Of a DNA stretch of 22,779 bases, positions 11,380 through 20,234 are shown piece by piece (positions within the stretch are counted from its first letter, which is position 1; every line of letters starts with the position of its first letter). The DNA is taken from assembly GCA_032718475.1 (NCBI GenBank), contig JAUCBJ010003979.1, forward strand, positions 1 to 22,779, read 5' to 3'. Under the pieces are notes generated by a model. The model did no database searches. It was not told where the DNA came from and saw only the letters and a list, made by a program, of their open reading frames with translations. The position numbers were made by a program, and so were the translations under genes. Source of the DNA: Nemertoderma westbladi. Taxonomy: Eukaryota; Xenacoelomorpha; Nemertodermatida; Nemertodermatidae.

Positions 11380-12029
11380 GGTCAATTATCGATAGTGGTC
11401 AATTATCGATAGTGGCTAATTATCGATAGTGGTCAATTATCGATAGTGGTCAATTATCGATAGTTGCCAATTATCGATAGTGGCCAATTATCGATAGTGG
11501 CCAATTATCGATAGTGTTTTATTATCGATAGTGGCCAATTATCGATAGTGGTCAATTATCGATAGTGGTCAATTATCGATAGTGGTCAATTATCGATAGT
11601 GGTCAATTATCGATGGTGGTCAATTATCGATAGTGGTCAATTATCGATAGTGGTCAATTATCGATAGTGGTCAATTATCGATGGTGGTCAATTATCGATA
11701 GTGGTCAATTATCGATGGTGGTCAATTATCGATAGTGGTCAATTATCGATGGTGGTCAATTATCGATGGTGGCCAATTATCGATAGTGTTTTATTATCGA
11801 TAGTGGCCAATTATCGATAGTGGTCAATTATCGATAGTGGTCAATTATCGATAGTGGTCAATTATCGATAGTGGTCAATTATCGATGGTGGTCAATTATC
11901 GATAGTGGTCAATTATCGATAGTGGTCAATTATCGATAGTGGTCAATTATCGATGGTGGTCAATTATCGATAGTGGTCAATTATCGATGGTGGCCAGTTA
12001 TCGATGGTGGTCAATTATCGATGGTGGAC
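11380..12029. repeat. 17-bp minisatellite with the TATCGATA palindrome
   Basis: The consensus unit is gtggtcaattatcgata. The ATCGAT core occurs 38 times between 11388 and 12022, and first and last copies are exactly 37 x 17 bp apart, so there is no net length change. In 28 copies the core is TATCGATA, and in ten it is TATCGATG. A rare variant unit, gtgttttattatcgata, occurs at 11514 and 11786. These are 272 bp or 16 units apart, which indicates a higher-order duplication. TATCGATA is the Drosophila DRE motif (bound by DREF and related to BEAF-32 sites). Whether it means anything in this organism is unknown. Confidence 0.95.
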
Positions 12030-12357
12030 AAGATTATGTATATTTGGGTCTAACCTTCTTAGAAGCCATTCCCACTTTGTTCATTAGTTCTCCATAATCT
12101 ACAGTATTAGAAATAATTTCCACCAATAGATCCTCGTCTTTTAAACAAGAATAGTTACTTACCTGCAGTTTTCATTCCCAGTCATTTTGTAATGTTACAT
12201 TTTAGAAAGAAAACTACAATATTCTTGTTGCTTTACAGTTGGTACTTTACACTTTTCAAATTTTTTTACTCCCTGCGTTCGATTGCGTAAAAAACACTCG
12301 GATAAAGAAAGGTCCACGTAGGTGGATTGGATAGTTAAAGTGAATAGGTGAGATATA
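12030..12357 (+). promoter_or_regulatory. Spacer upstream of the nested ORF, possible promoter or 5' UTR
   Basis: About 330 bases separate the TATCGATA array from the ATG at 12358. No TATA box or other core promoter element stands out. An in-frame TGA at 12349-12351 closes the reading frame just before the ATG. On the minus strand, CTGCAG|GTAAGTAAC near 12150-12166 is a very good splice-donor consensus. No paired exon was found, so it is not annotated as a gene. The regulatory label is inferred only from position. Confidence 0.2.
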
Positions 12358-14097
12358 ATGGATGACTTCAGCGTAAAGAGATTCCTAAACTCGAGTTTGT
12401 ATCCGAGAGAGGCAAGGCGTTTTCTGGATGACGGGTTCGATTCTCTCGATCGCGTTCTGGGGATCACAGCCGAGGATACCATGCGGCATAAAGTGGATGA
12501 CGAGCGTGGACGACAACTACTGAGCGAGATTAGCAAACTAAAAGAGAATCGAGGAGGTTTAAATACGTCGCGGGTGGACGGTTATTGGGATGAGAGGAGA
12601 TCCCGGGAACGCCGGGTGGATGGGGGGAGGGGACACGATATATGGGGGGAAAGTAGCCGCGATGGGTGGGGGGCAAAGGGGCGCGATGGGTGGGGGGAAA
12701 AGGGGCGCGATGGGTGGGGGGAAAAGGGACGCGATGGTTGGGGGGAAAAAGGGCGCGATGGTTGGGGGGAAAAGGGACGCGATGGTTGGGGGGGAAAGGG
12801 GAGCGATGGGTGGGGGGAAAAGGGGCGCGATGGGTGGGGGGAAAAGGGACGCGATGGTTGGGGGGAAAAAGGGCGCGATGGTTGGGGGGAAAAGGGGCGC
12901 GATGGGTGGGGGGAAAAGGGACGCGATGGTTGGGGGGAAAAGGGGCGCGATGGGTGGGGGGAAAAGGGACGCGATGGTTGGGGGGAAAAAGGGCGCGATG
13001 GTTGGGGGGAAAAGGGACGCGATGGTTGGGGGGGAAAGGGGAGCGATGGGTGGGGGGAAAAGGGGCGCGATGGGTGGGGGGAAAAGGGGCGCGATGGGTG
13101 GGGGGAAAAGGGGCGCGATGGGTGGGGGGAAAAGGGACGCGATGGTTGGGGGGATAAAGGGCGCGATGGTTGGGGGGAAAAGGGACGCGATGGTTGGGGG
13201 GGAAAGGGGAGCGATGGGTGGGGGGCAAAGGGGCGCGATGGGTGGGGGGAAAAGGGGCGCGATGGGTGGGGGGAAAAGGGACGCGATGGTTGGGGGGAAA
13301 AAGGGCGCGATGGTTGGGGGGAAAAGGGACGCGATGGTTGGGGGGGAAAGGGGAGCGATGGTTGGGGGGGAAAGGGGAGCGATGGGTGGGGGGAAAAGGG
13401 GCGCGATGGGTGGGGGGGAAAGGGACGCGATGGTTGGGGGGAAAAAGGGCGCGATGGTTGGGGGGAAAAGGGACGCGATGGTTGGGGGGGAAAGGGGAGC
13501 GATGGGTGGGGGGAAAAGGGGCGCGATGGGTGGGGGGAAAAGGGACGCGATGGTTGGGGGGAAAAAGGGCGCGATGGTTGGGGGGAAAAGGGACGCGATG
13601 GTTGGGGGGGAAAGGGGAGCGATGGGTGGGGGGGAAAGGGGCGCGATGGGTGGGGGGAAAAGGGACGCGATGGTTGGGGGGAAAAAGGGCGCGATGGTTG
13701 GGGGGAAAAGGGACGCGATGGTTGGGGGGGAAAGGGGAGCGATGGTTGGGGGGGAAAGGGGAGCGATGGGTGGGGGGAAAAGGGGCGCGATGGGTGGGGT
13801 GAAAAAGGGCGCGATGGTTGGGGGGAAAAGGGACGCGATAGTTGGGGGGGAAAGGGGAGCGATGGTTGGGGGGGAAAGGGGAGCGATGGGTGGGGGGAAA
13901 AGGGGCGCGATGGGTGGGGGGAAAAGGGACGCGATGGGTGGGGGGTGACTGAACTTGTTGATTCAACAACGGATCCAGGTAAATGGGGGTCCACCCGAAC
14001 TCAGTCAGAAAAGAACAAATTACCTCCTTTTCTGTTAAACGGCGATAGAAGTGATGGTAAGCTGAATAAAACCTTAATTTTAGTGGTATGTGTTTAA
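12358..14097 (+). CDS. Nested ORF: SAM-like N-terminus plus a 53-copy octapeptide repeat
   Basis: The 579-codon ORF starts at the first ATG after an in-frame TGA (12349-12351). Residues 1-65 look like a folded domain: a charged helix with SVKRFLNSSLYPREA, then FLDDGFDSLDRVLGITAEDT, then a helix ending RQLLSEISKLKE. The hydrophobic spacing and the GFDSL..ITAED pattern resemble a SAM domain, but the match is weak. Residues of about 66-100 are basic and Arg/Asp-rich. From about residue 102 the protein is 53 tandem copies of a GRDGWGEK-type octapeptide. The variants are mainly Glu to Gly, Ala or Asp, and Arg to Ser. A unique tail of about 50 residues follows. It contains two possible splice donors, CAG|GTAAAT at 13979 and ATG|GTAAGC at 14057, so the real exon may end there. 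The repeats alone would stay open in all frames, so the coding case rests on the N-terminus. No function is assigned. Confidence 0.5.
   Translation: MDDFSVKRFLNSSLYPREARRFLDDGFDSLDRVLGITAEDTMRHKVDDERGRQLLSEISKLKENRGGLNTSRVDGYWDERRSRERRVDGGRGHDIWGESSRDGWGAKGRDGWGEKGRDGWGEKGRDGWGEKGRDGWGEKGRDGWGGKGSDGWGEKGRDGWGEKGRDGWGEKGRDGWGEKGRDGWGEKGRDGWGEKGRDGWGEKGRDGWGEKGRDGWGEKGRDGWGGKGSDGWGEKGRDGWGEKGRDGWGEKGRDGWGEKGRDGWGDKGRDGWGEKGRDGWGGKGSDGWGAKGRDGWGEKGRDGWGEKGRDGWGEKGRDGWGEKGRDGWGGKGSDGWGGKGSDGWGEKGRDGWGGKGRDGWGEKGRDGWGEKGRDGWGGKGSDGWGEKGRDGWGEKGRDGWGEKGRDGWGEKGRDGWGGKGSDGWGGKGRDGWGEKGRDGWGEKGRDGWGEKGRDGWGGKGSDGWGGKGSDGWGEKGRDGWGEKGRDGWGEKGRDSWGGKGSDGWGGKGSDGWGEKGRDGWGEKGRDGWGVTELVDSTTDPGKWGSTRTQSEKNKLPPFLLNGDRSDGKLNKTLILVVCV
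12661..13946. repeat. 24-bp G-rich minisatellite inside the nested ORF
   Basis: Units of the type gatgggtggggggaaaaggg plus gcgc repeat 53 times from 12661 to 13932 (1272 bp, exactly 53 x 24), followed by a partial copy. There is no indel. Variable sites are few: ggt/ggg, gaa/gga, aag/aaa, ggg/gga and cgc/agc. A 120-bp (five-unit) higher-order block repeats at 13441, 13561 and 13681. A 240-bp spacing links 12781 and 13021. The sense strand has dense runs of four to seven G and could form G-quadruplexes. The reverse strand is also open in more than one frame, giving Pro-rich ORFs, which are by-products of the repeat. Confidence 0.95.
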
Positions 14098-14826
14098 CGA
14101 TATGCGCCCTGTAGGGTAGGTTGTGGGGCGAGCCACGTAAGTCCAGGTGATCCTTAGCGTAGGGGTATAATTAGTGGACCCGTCTTTGTTTGAACGCTAA
14201 TAAGTCGGCAAATCTTTGATGAAAAGATGGAACCAAACTTGGTATACATTGTAGTCTATTAAAAAGATTAGAAATTCTACAAAGAAACAGACTTCTATAG
14301 TTCATTAGTCGACCGCCAGGTCCAGTAGGTTTACTACTTGTACCTTTACACAAAGCTTGCGTGTGCGCGAAGACTCCACGAACGTGTAAATCAGATGATG
14401 AACTGAACGTTTATTTATGGTTTACCCCCCCCCCCCCCCCCCCCCCTCCCCTCTCCTCCCATCCACCCATGGGATGATGTTGTGGATTAGATGAGTTAGT
14501 TGACAACCTGTAATGATATACTTTGAGAGAAACTCATATCAGGATTACCCTTACATATGCGGTTGAACCCATTTCACTAAATATATTCCATGCAGTACTG
14601 CAATAACTACAGCTAAAACCAAACCCACCTGATATCTAAATCCCAGGGGCGACAATTGAGGAGTTAAACTGCTTCTACAGGGTAACAGTTTATACGACTG
14701 CCTTAGATTTTTTCCCTTGTATTATTTTATACTATTTTACAATTTAAGTGGCAGTGGCTTTATACTCGGTTAAACGAAATATTAATATATCCTATATGAT
14801 TAATTTTGCCGGTATATATTCTCCAG
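14098..14826. other. Rest of intron 2, with a C22 tract
   Basis: Unassigned sequence lies between the nested ORF and exon 3. A C22 homopolymer at 14425-14446 is followed by CT-rich sequence. A 60-codon minus-strand frame at 14171-14353 has no recognised motif. The last bases form the T-rich tract and CAG acceptor of exon 3 at 14817-14826. Confidence 0.5.
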
Positions 14827-14949
14827 GGATCGCGGTTGTTACATACTATGATCCCGAAGGTAATAGAAGAGGCCATTTTACTAAGAACGTGTTGGCCCCG
14901 AACCAGGACGCATCGACATTCAGACATATCGAGCCATCCACCACTACCG
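14827..14949 (+). CDS. CAP-domain protein, exon for the C-terminal strand of the domain (partial gene)
   Basis: This exon encodes IAVVTYYDPEGN followed by GHFTKNVLAPNQ, which corresponds to the last strands of a GAPR-1-type CAP domain (VV-x-R/T-Y-x-P-x-GN, then an NVL-P end). A short linker ending EPSTTT follows. The acceptor is TATTCTCCAG ending at 14826 and the donor is CCG|GTATGT at 14950. It joins exon 2 through a shared Gly codon (phase 1) and also ends in phase 1. The 123-bp exon completes the CAP fold begun at 708. An ATG at 14748 is in frame but lies upstream of the acceptor and is not needed. Confidence 0.85.
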
Positions 14950-16001
14950 GTATGTAAAAGGCCTACTTATAAAGTATAATAATAATTCAACGTCATTATC
15001 AATAAATTAGATCATACCACTATTTAATATTTAATACACCGTCACTCTACCACGCAACAATTTATATTTTGAAGAAAATCATTACTCATACTCATAACTC
15101 ATTATATTTTATGTAGAATACGAAATTATTTGATCTTCAAAGCATCACATTTCTTATGATGCTTTGGACAAATGCAAATAATTTAAGACAATTTGTTTTG
15201 TAACATTTTTTAACATAGGCGTAAAAGACAAAAAAAAACTTAAGACAAAAAAAAATAATAACTTAGGCGTTATTCTGAGAAAAATAAAATTAATTTAAAT
15301 TAATTTAATGAAGTTTGATTGTTTCTTATATAACTTATGAGGTATAATGATTTTTTTATAAAAAAAATTACATTTACATTTTTGCATAAAATGATGAGTA
15401 CGTGTATATGTCAAGTGAGTGGTCATCGGTTTCTAACTCTAACTGTGTGGTGCAACAGTTTGCACAGCACACTGCACTCTCTGCACTTACAACAGCACAA
15501 AGGCTGTATAATGTGAGGGTTCAATGTAACTCTGAACTCTACCCATTCTATTAGTATATGCCTAGTAGTATATAGCGCTGGTTCAACCACCCCGGTGACG
15601 CGCTTTCTCATTTTTTCCATTTCTGAACAACTTATTACAATATCTGACCATAGTGACCCACATATCGATTCTATATTGAATGCCTTTGTTATTGAATGGA
15701 AAGCTCTAACACATGGCACCTACCTACTCCCAATCCCCACTGTGCATACTCGCGGTTCCCTTTATGCTGCTCTAAGTTCAAGTTGCAACTAGATAATCGA
15801 AGGAATTTTTTCTAATATCATTCGTTAACTAAATATATGCGGCCGTGAGGGATAACATATGTCGTCCCATAATGTATTGATGTTTCCCCGTTAATTCCCT
15901 TTGTATCTTTTATGGCTGATTTATTGCATTGCCTTTGCCCTTTTTTTGGATCTTTTAAAATGATTAGCCTTAATGTCACAAAATAAATTATTCAATTCAA
16001 G
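14950..16001. other. Start of intron 3, no supported gene
   Basis: The intron begins with GTATGT and runs through about 450 bp of very AT-rich DNA. That stretch contains a hairpin at 15123-15184. The region 15421-15990 is more balanced in composition and ends tcacaaaataaattattcaattcaa, in two parts: tcacaaaataaatt and attcaattcaa. This resembles the 3' end of a retrotransposon or other interspersed repeat, but no enzyme motif was found. A 65-codon frame at 15595-15792 begins with GTG and matches nothing I know. Confidence 0.45.
15123..15184. repeat. Short imperfect hairpin
   Basis: The inner arms CAAAGCATCA (15138-15147) and TGATGCTTTG (15157-15166) are perfect reverse complements around a 9-base loop. 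The outer arms aaattattt (15123-15131) and aaataattt (15176-15184) also pair perfectly, with an unpaired internal loop between. It could be a MITE remnant or a structured RNA segment. Nothing indicates a specific function. Confidence 0.5.
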
Positions 16002-17637
16002 AACTGATATTCTCTTACCAACTGAGATTCCCTTACCAACTGAGATTCTCTTACCAACTGAGATTCTCTTACCAACTGATATTCCCTTACCAATGAGATT
16101 CCCTTACCAACTGAGATTTCCTTACCAACTGAGATTCCTTACCAACTGAGATTCCCTTACCAACTGATATTCTCTGCACCAACTGAGATTCCCTTACCAA
16201 CTGATATTCTCTGCACCAACTGAGATTCCCTTACCAACTGAGATTCCCTTACCAACTGAGATTGATTCCCTTACCAACTGATATTCTCTGCACCAACTGA
16301 GATTCCCTTACCAACTGAGATTCCCTTACCAACTGAGATTGATTCCCTTACCAACTGATATTCTCTGCACCAACTGAGATTCCCTTACCAACTGAGATTG
16401 ATTCCCTTACCAACTGATATTCTCTCCACCAACTGAGATTCCCTTGCCAACTGAGATTCCCTTACCAACTGAGATTCCCTTATCAACTGAGATTATCTTA
16501 CCAACTGAGATTCCCTTACCAACTGAGATTATCCAACTGAGATTCCCCTACCAATGAGATTCCCTTACGAACTGAGATTCCCTTACCAACTGAGATTACC
16601 TTACCAACTGAGATTCCCTTACCAACTGATATTCTCTGCACCAACTGAGATTCCCTTACCAACTGAGATTCCCTTACCAACTGAGATTCCCTTACCAACT
16701 GAGATTCTCTTACCAACTGAGATTCTCTTACCAACTGAGATTCTCTTACCAACTGAGATTCCCTTACCAACTGAGATTCCCTTACCAACTGAGATTCCCT
16801 TACCAACTGAGATTCCCTTACCAACTGAGATTCCCTTACCAACTGATATTCTCTGCACCAACTGAGATTCCCTTACCAACTGAGATTCCCTTACCAACTG
16901 AGATTATCTTACCAACTGAGATTCCCTTACCAACTGAGATTCCCTTACCAACTGAGATTCTCTTACCAACTGAGATTCCCATACCAACTGACATTCCCTT
17001 ACCAACTGAGATTCCCTTACCAACTGAGATTTCCTTAACAACTGAGATTCCTTTACCAACTGAGATTCCCTTACCAACTGAGATTCCCTTACCAACTGAG
17101 ATTTCCTTAACAACTGAGATTCCTTTACCAACTGAGATGGATTCCCTTACCAACTGAGATTCCCTTACCAACTGAGATTCTCTTACCAACTGAGATTCCC
17201 ATACCAACTGACATTCCCTTACCAACTGAGATTCCCTTACCAACTGAGATTTCCTTAACAACTGAGATTCCTTTACCAACTGAGATTCCTTTACCAACTG
17301 AGATTCCCTTACCAACTGAGATTCCCTTACCAACTGAGATTCCCTTACCAACTGAGATTCCCTTACCAACTGAGATTCCCTTACCAACTGATATTCTCTG
17401 CACCAACTGAGATTCCCTTACCAACTGAGATTCCCTTACCAACTGAGATTATCTTACCAACTGAGATTCCCTTACCAACTGAGATTCCCTTACCAACTGA
17501 GATTCCTTTACCAACTGAGATTCCCCTACCAACTGAGATTCCTTTACCAACTGAGATTCCCTTACCAACTGAGATTTCCTTAACAACTGAGATTCCCATA
17601 CCAACTGAGATGGATTCCCTTACCATACCAACTCCCT
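16002..17637. repeat. 18-bp minisatellite array in intron 3
   Basis: The consensus unit is attcccttaccaactgag, with variants attctcttaccaactgag, atttccttaacaactgag and gatattctctgcaccaact. Most units are 18 bp, but 17-, 19- and 22-bp units break the register. Long minus-strand ORFs (ISVGKG and MVRESQLV types) come only from units being multiples of three and are not taken as genes. Variant strings recur, for example attcccataccaactgacattccc near 16975 and 17203, in two parts: attcccataccaact and gacattccc. This is a block duplication of about 228 bp. Confidence 0.93.
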
Positions 17638-17718
17638 TAATGTTAATTCTCTTAGATCTAATATGAATTATTATTACTCAATGAATAATAATAAGGAAGG
17701 AAAATTGTCCTTATATAT

Positions 17719-17850
17719 TAGGCCTATGTATATAGTAGGCCTATGTATATATTAGGCCTATGTATATAGTAGGCCTATGTATATATTAGGCCTATGTATA
17801 TAGTAGGCCTATGTATATAGTAGGCCTATGTATTTAGTAGGCCTATACAT
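17719..17850. repeat. Short 17-bp tandem array
   Basis: About eight copies of taggcctatgtatatag alternate in part with taggcctatgtatatat. The unit contains an AGGCCT palindrome and a TATATA-like stretch. It follows about 80 bp of non-repetitive AT-rich sequence after the 18-bp array and is not related to that array in sequence. Confidence 0.9.
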
Positions 17851-18437
17851 TTAGGATGTATAATAGCATGTGTGATCTCAATGCATTTTATTAGTAGCAG
17901 AATTCTCAAAGGATGGCACGGGAGAGTTATGGCATGTAACCTCGAGCTGCGAATATGGTATGCAGAAATACAGTAGAGGGGATCAATATAATTCCCGATT
18001 GGGGGGGGGGGGGGGGGGGGGGGGTGCTCTAAGCGCTATGGCTTGGTCATGTTCTTCACAACCCAAAGGGAGTTGATTGTGAATTTAATTTATAACTATT
18101 TCCACATAGTGCCACAGTGAGATCACTTGATCAGTCATTGTTAGCTGTTATATCTGAGAAACCTCATAGCTTCAGCTCACATTGCTGTAGTAGTGGGAAC
18201 CTCGTGTAAAGAACAGGGTTTGGATGGTGAGAGTATTTTATATTGGGAGTTAGTGTGGTGCTCTCTCTGCCTTAGTAGTAGTAGTAGTAGACGGTATGCG
18301 GCCCGTCCGGCCTATAATATCATAATAATGGCGCACAATTCCAAATCAATTTCTGAATAATATGTATATATATATATAGCACAATAATTAATACGTGAAA
18401 TAATATCAATAACTAGAGTAATTAGCACTAGATTAAT
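17851..18437. other. Intron 3 spacer with G24, (TAG)6 and (TA)n tracts
   Basis: No gene is visible. A G24 homopolymer lies at 18001-18024. The stretch 18025-18290 ends in (TAG)6 at 18273-18290, preceded by ctctctctgcc. This resembles the (TAG)n tail of the retrotransposon at 4246-6203 and may be the 3' stub of another plus-strand copy. A (TA)n run at about 18363-18379 is followed by the 3' end of the minus-strand retrotransposon and could be its tail. Confidence 0.5.
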
Positions 18438-20171
18438 TCAATAATAAAGACATAGGACTTCAGAGACATAACTGCACAGATCAACTAGTAAATCGGTAGA
18501 AAATAATGAAGATAAATCGGTGAAATCTAACTGTACAAACTTAATTCTAATGTGTTCAGATATCGGGCATTTTAATAGTACGTGGTGTTCATTTTGTACA
18601 GAGGTATTATCACAATAGCAAACACGTAACTCAGGAGCAACACGAGTCCATCGACCAGTTTCCACTCGGAGTCTATGTGACATGAGACGGAGTCTGGTGA
18701 AATGGACACGTTTAAAGTCTGGGATGACGGGTTTCAAGCAACTGTATAGTGGATGAGCAGTAAGGCCAGGGTTGATAGTGTCACTGTAAGTACGGAACTT
18801 GGTAGCTGAAAGTGGTTTATTTAATACACGTAAACGGACGGAAGTTAGGGGGTCATCGACCTTGTAGTCAAGTGCTGACATTAAACAACGATATCCGGGA
18901 GTGTTTGCAGCTTTACAAAGATCATAAATATAATATAAAGGCACATCAGTATCGTGCACGGGTAACTTAAACATATTTTTCACATATTTAAGTCTAGCAT
19001 TTACAATATAGTGACTAAGTGGTGGGATATTAAACTCAATTAAGCACAAATCAATTGGTGTTTGTTGACGTACTGAAAGTAAAATTTTAATTAACCTATT
19101 GAAGACCGGTTCAATTTGCTTAGTACATGCATTAACAGACAACCACGTTTCACAACCATATAAAATAGAAGATATTATACATGCATCAAAAACCTTTTTC
19201 TTTAAAGCGAATGGGAGTGATGTATTCTTACTGCAAAATATTGCAAATTTATTAATTGTTCTCTCACATATGATAATATGGTGTTTTAGTGCAGTAGATA
19301 TGCGGCCATCAGCGGCGAAAACAGAACCTAAATAAACATATAATTCACATGTAGAAATAACTGTAGTACCTAAAGTAAATGGTTTACTGTCATCAACATT
19401 ACCGTTTATTACAAAAAATTTGCTTTTCTTTTGATTAATTACCATACCAAAAACAGTACAATAATCGTATAGAGCACGTAATTTAATTTCACAATTTTTC
19501 CTAGAAGTTGATACTATTACTGTATCGTCCATAAACAAAAGGCAAACTAAAGCACCAAGGAAACCATCACATTTAACAGCTTCTTTTAACATGATAACAA
19601 GTTTATTAAGATACATACAAAATAAAATCCCGCTTGAAGGCGCCCCCTGGCGGACCCCAATAGTAGTCAGAATTACAGCAGATCTTAAGATAGATTTTGT
19701 TGCAGAATACAGCGCTTTAATAATAAATAACATCCGAAAACCACACCCTGAAGATTTAAGTAGTTCAAACATTTTATCACGTGGAACACGGTCATACGCC
19801 TTACTAAAATCAATGAAAACGACGTATAATTTAGACTTCTTGAAAATTGCATAATCTATAATGAGTCGAAGTCCGAGGATGTGTTCAATGCACCCTCGGC
19901 CTTTTTGAGCTCCTGCCTGACATTTATCTAAATTAATCCAATATTTTAACCGATTGTAAATTAATATATCAAAAAACTTTAACAGTGTTGTCATTATACT
20001 AAGACCACGGTAATTGCCACAATCTAATCTATTACCAGATTTGAAACACGTTATTAATTTACTAACAGCCCATTTTACAGGATATATTGCACCAATAAAT
20101 ATTAAATTAAAGATTGATAAGATGAATACATGTAACTTACATGTAACGTCTTCTCTGTTACGTTTTTCACG
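18438..20171 (-). pseudogene. 5'-truncated non-LTR retrotransposon with a long open RT frame
   Basis: The minus-strand frame is open for about 578 codons, from just after a TAA (20172-20174) to the stop near 18438. An ATG at 19994 is not the true start: RT sequence FKSGNRLDCGNYRGLSI lies in frame upstream of it. Counting from that ATG, the RT motifs are CQAGAQKGRGCIEHI (25-39), VVFIDFSKAYDRV (58-70), GVRQGAPSSG (113-122) and LLFMDDTVIVS (152-162). The catalytic box is FMDD rather than the usual FADD. The C-terminal region has LYGCETW and a Cys/His cluster, CYC then HHVLLKC, near residues 459-476. The endonuclease domain and 5' end are missing, so the copy is incomplete even though its frame is intact. 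It lies antisense inside intron 3 and is not closely similar to the copy at 4246. I cannot place its clade. Confidence 0.88.
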
Positions 20172-20234
20172 TTAAGCTATAACTTTACTTTCAAAATTTT
20201 ACTAACTATATACCATATTTTCCATATTTATCAG

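Larger units (their letters stand above)
9356..14826 (+). other. CAP gene intron 2 (5471 bp, phase 1)
   Basis: The donor is GTATGT at 9356-9361 and the acceptor is TATTCTCCAG at 14817-14826. The intron contains a MITE, a 17-bp array, a same-strand ORF with a 24-bp repeat, and a C22 tract. It is assigned by splice consensus and by matching phase (G + GG makes Gly). Confidence 0.8.

Noticed and set aside
12034-12171. Minus-strand open frame of about 45 codons with a strong donor consensus near 12160
   Set aside because: There is no start codon, no recognised motif and no phase-compatible partner exon.
12353-12358. The nested ORF as an internal cassette exon of the CAP gene
   Set aside because: An AG at 12351-12352 would give the right phase, but the bases before it are purine-rich with no pyrimidine tract, so it is a poor acceptor.
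12661-13932. Using the perfect 24-bp register as proof that the ORF is coding
   Set aside because: The neighbouring 17-bp array at 11380-12029 is equally free of net indels and is plainly not coding, so length regularity is not evidence by itself.
12530-13994. Minus-strand Pro-rich ORFs of 470-479 codons and plus-strand ORFs in other frames over the 24-bp array
   Set aside because: A stop-free 24-bp unit keeps all such frames open. Only the frame with the SAM-like N-terminus has any independent support.
15570-15600. GGTTCAA stretch as a tRNA-like B box (SINE head)
   Set aside because: The following bases do not fit the B-box consensus and no A box lies at a suitable distance upstream.
16516-17626. 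Several long minus-strand ORFs with MVRESQLV or ISVGKG repeats
   Set aside because: They come from an 18-bp array whose units are a multiple of three. Indels break the frame repeatedly and there is no unique N- or C-terminal domain.
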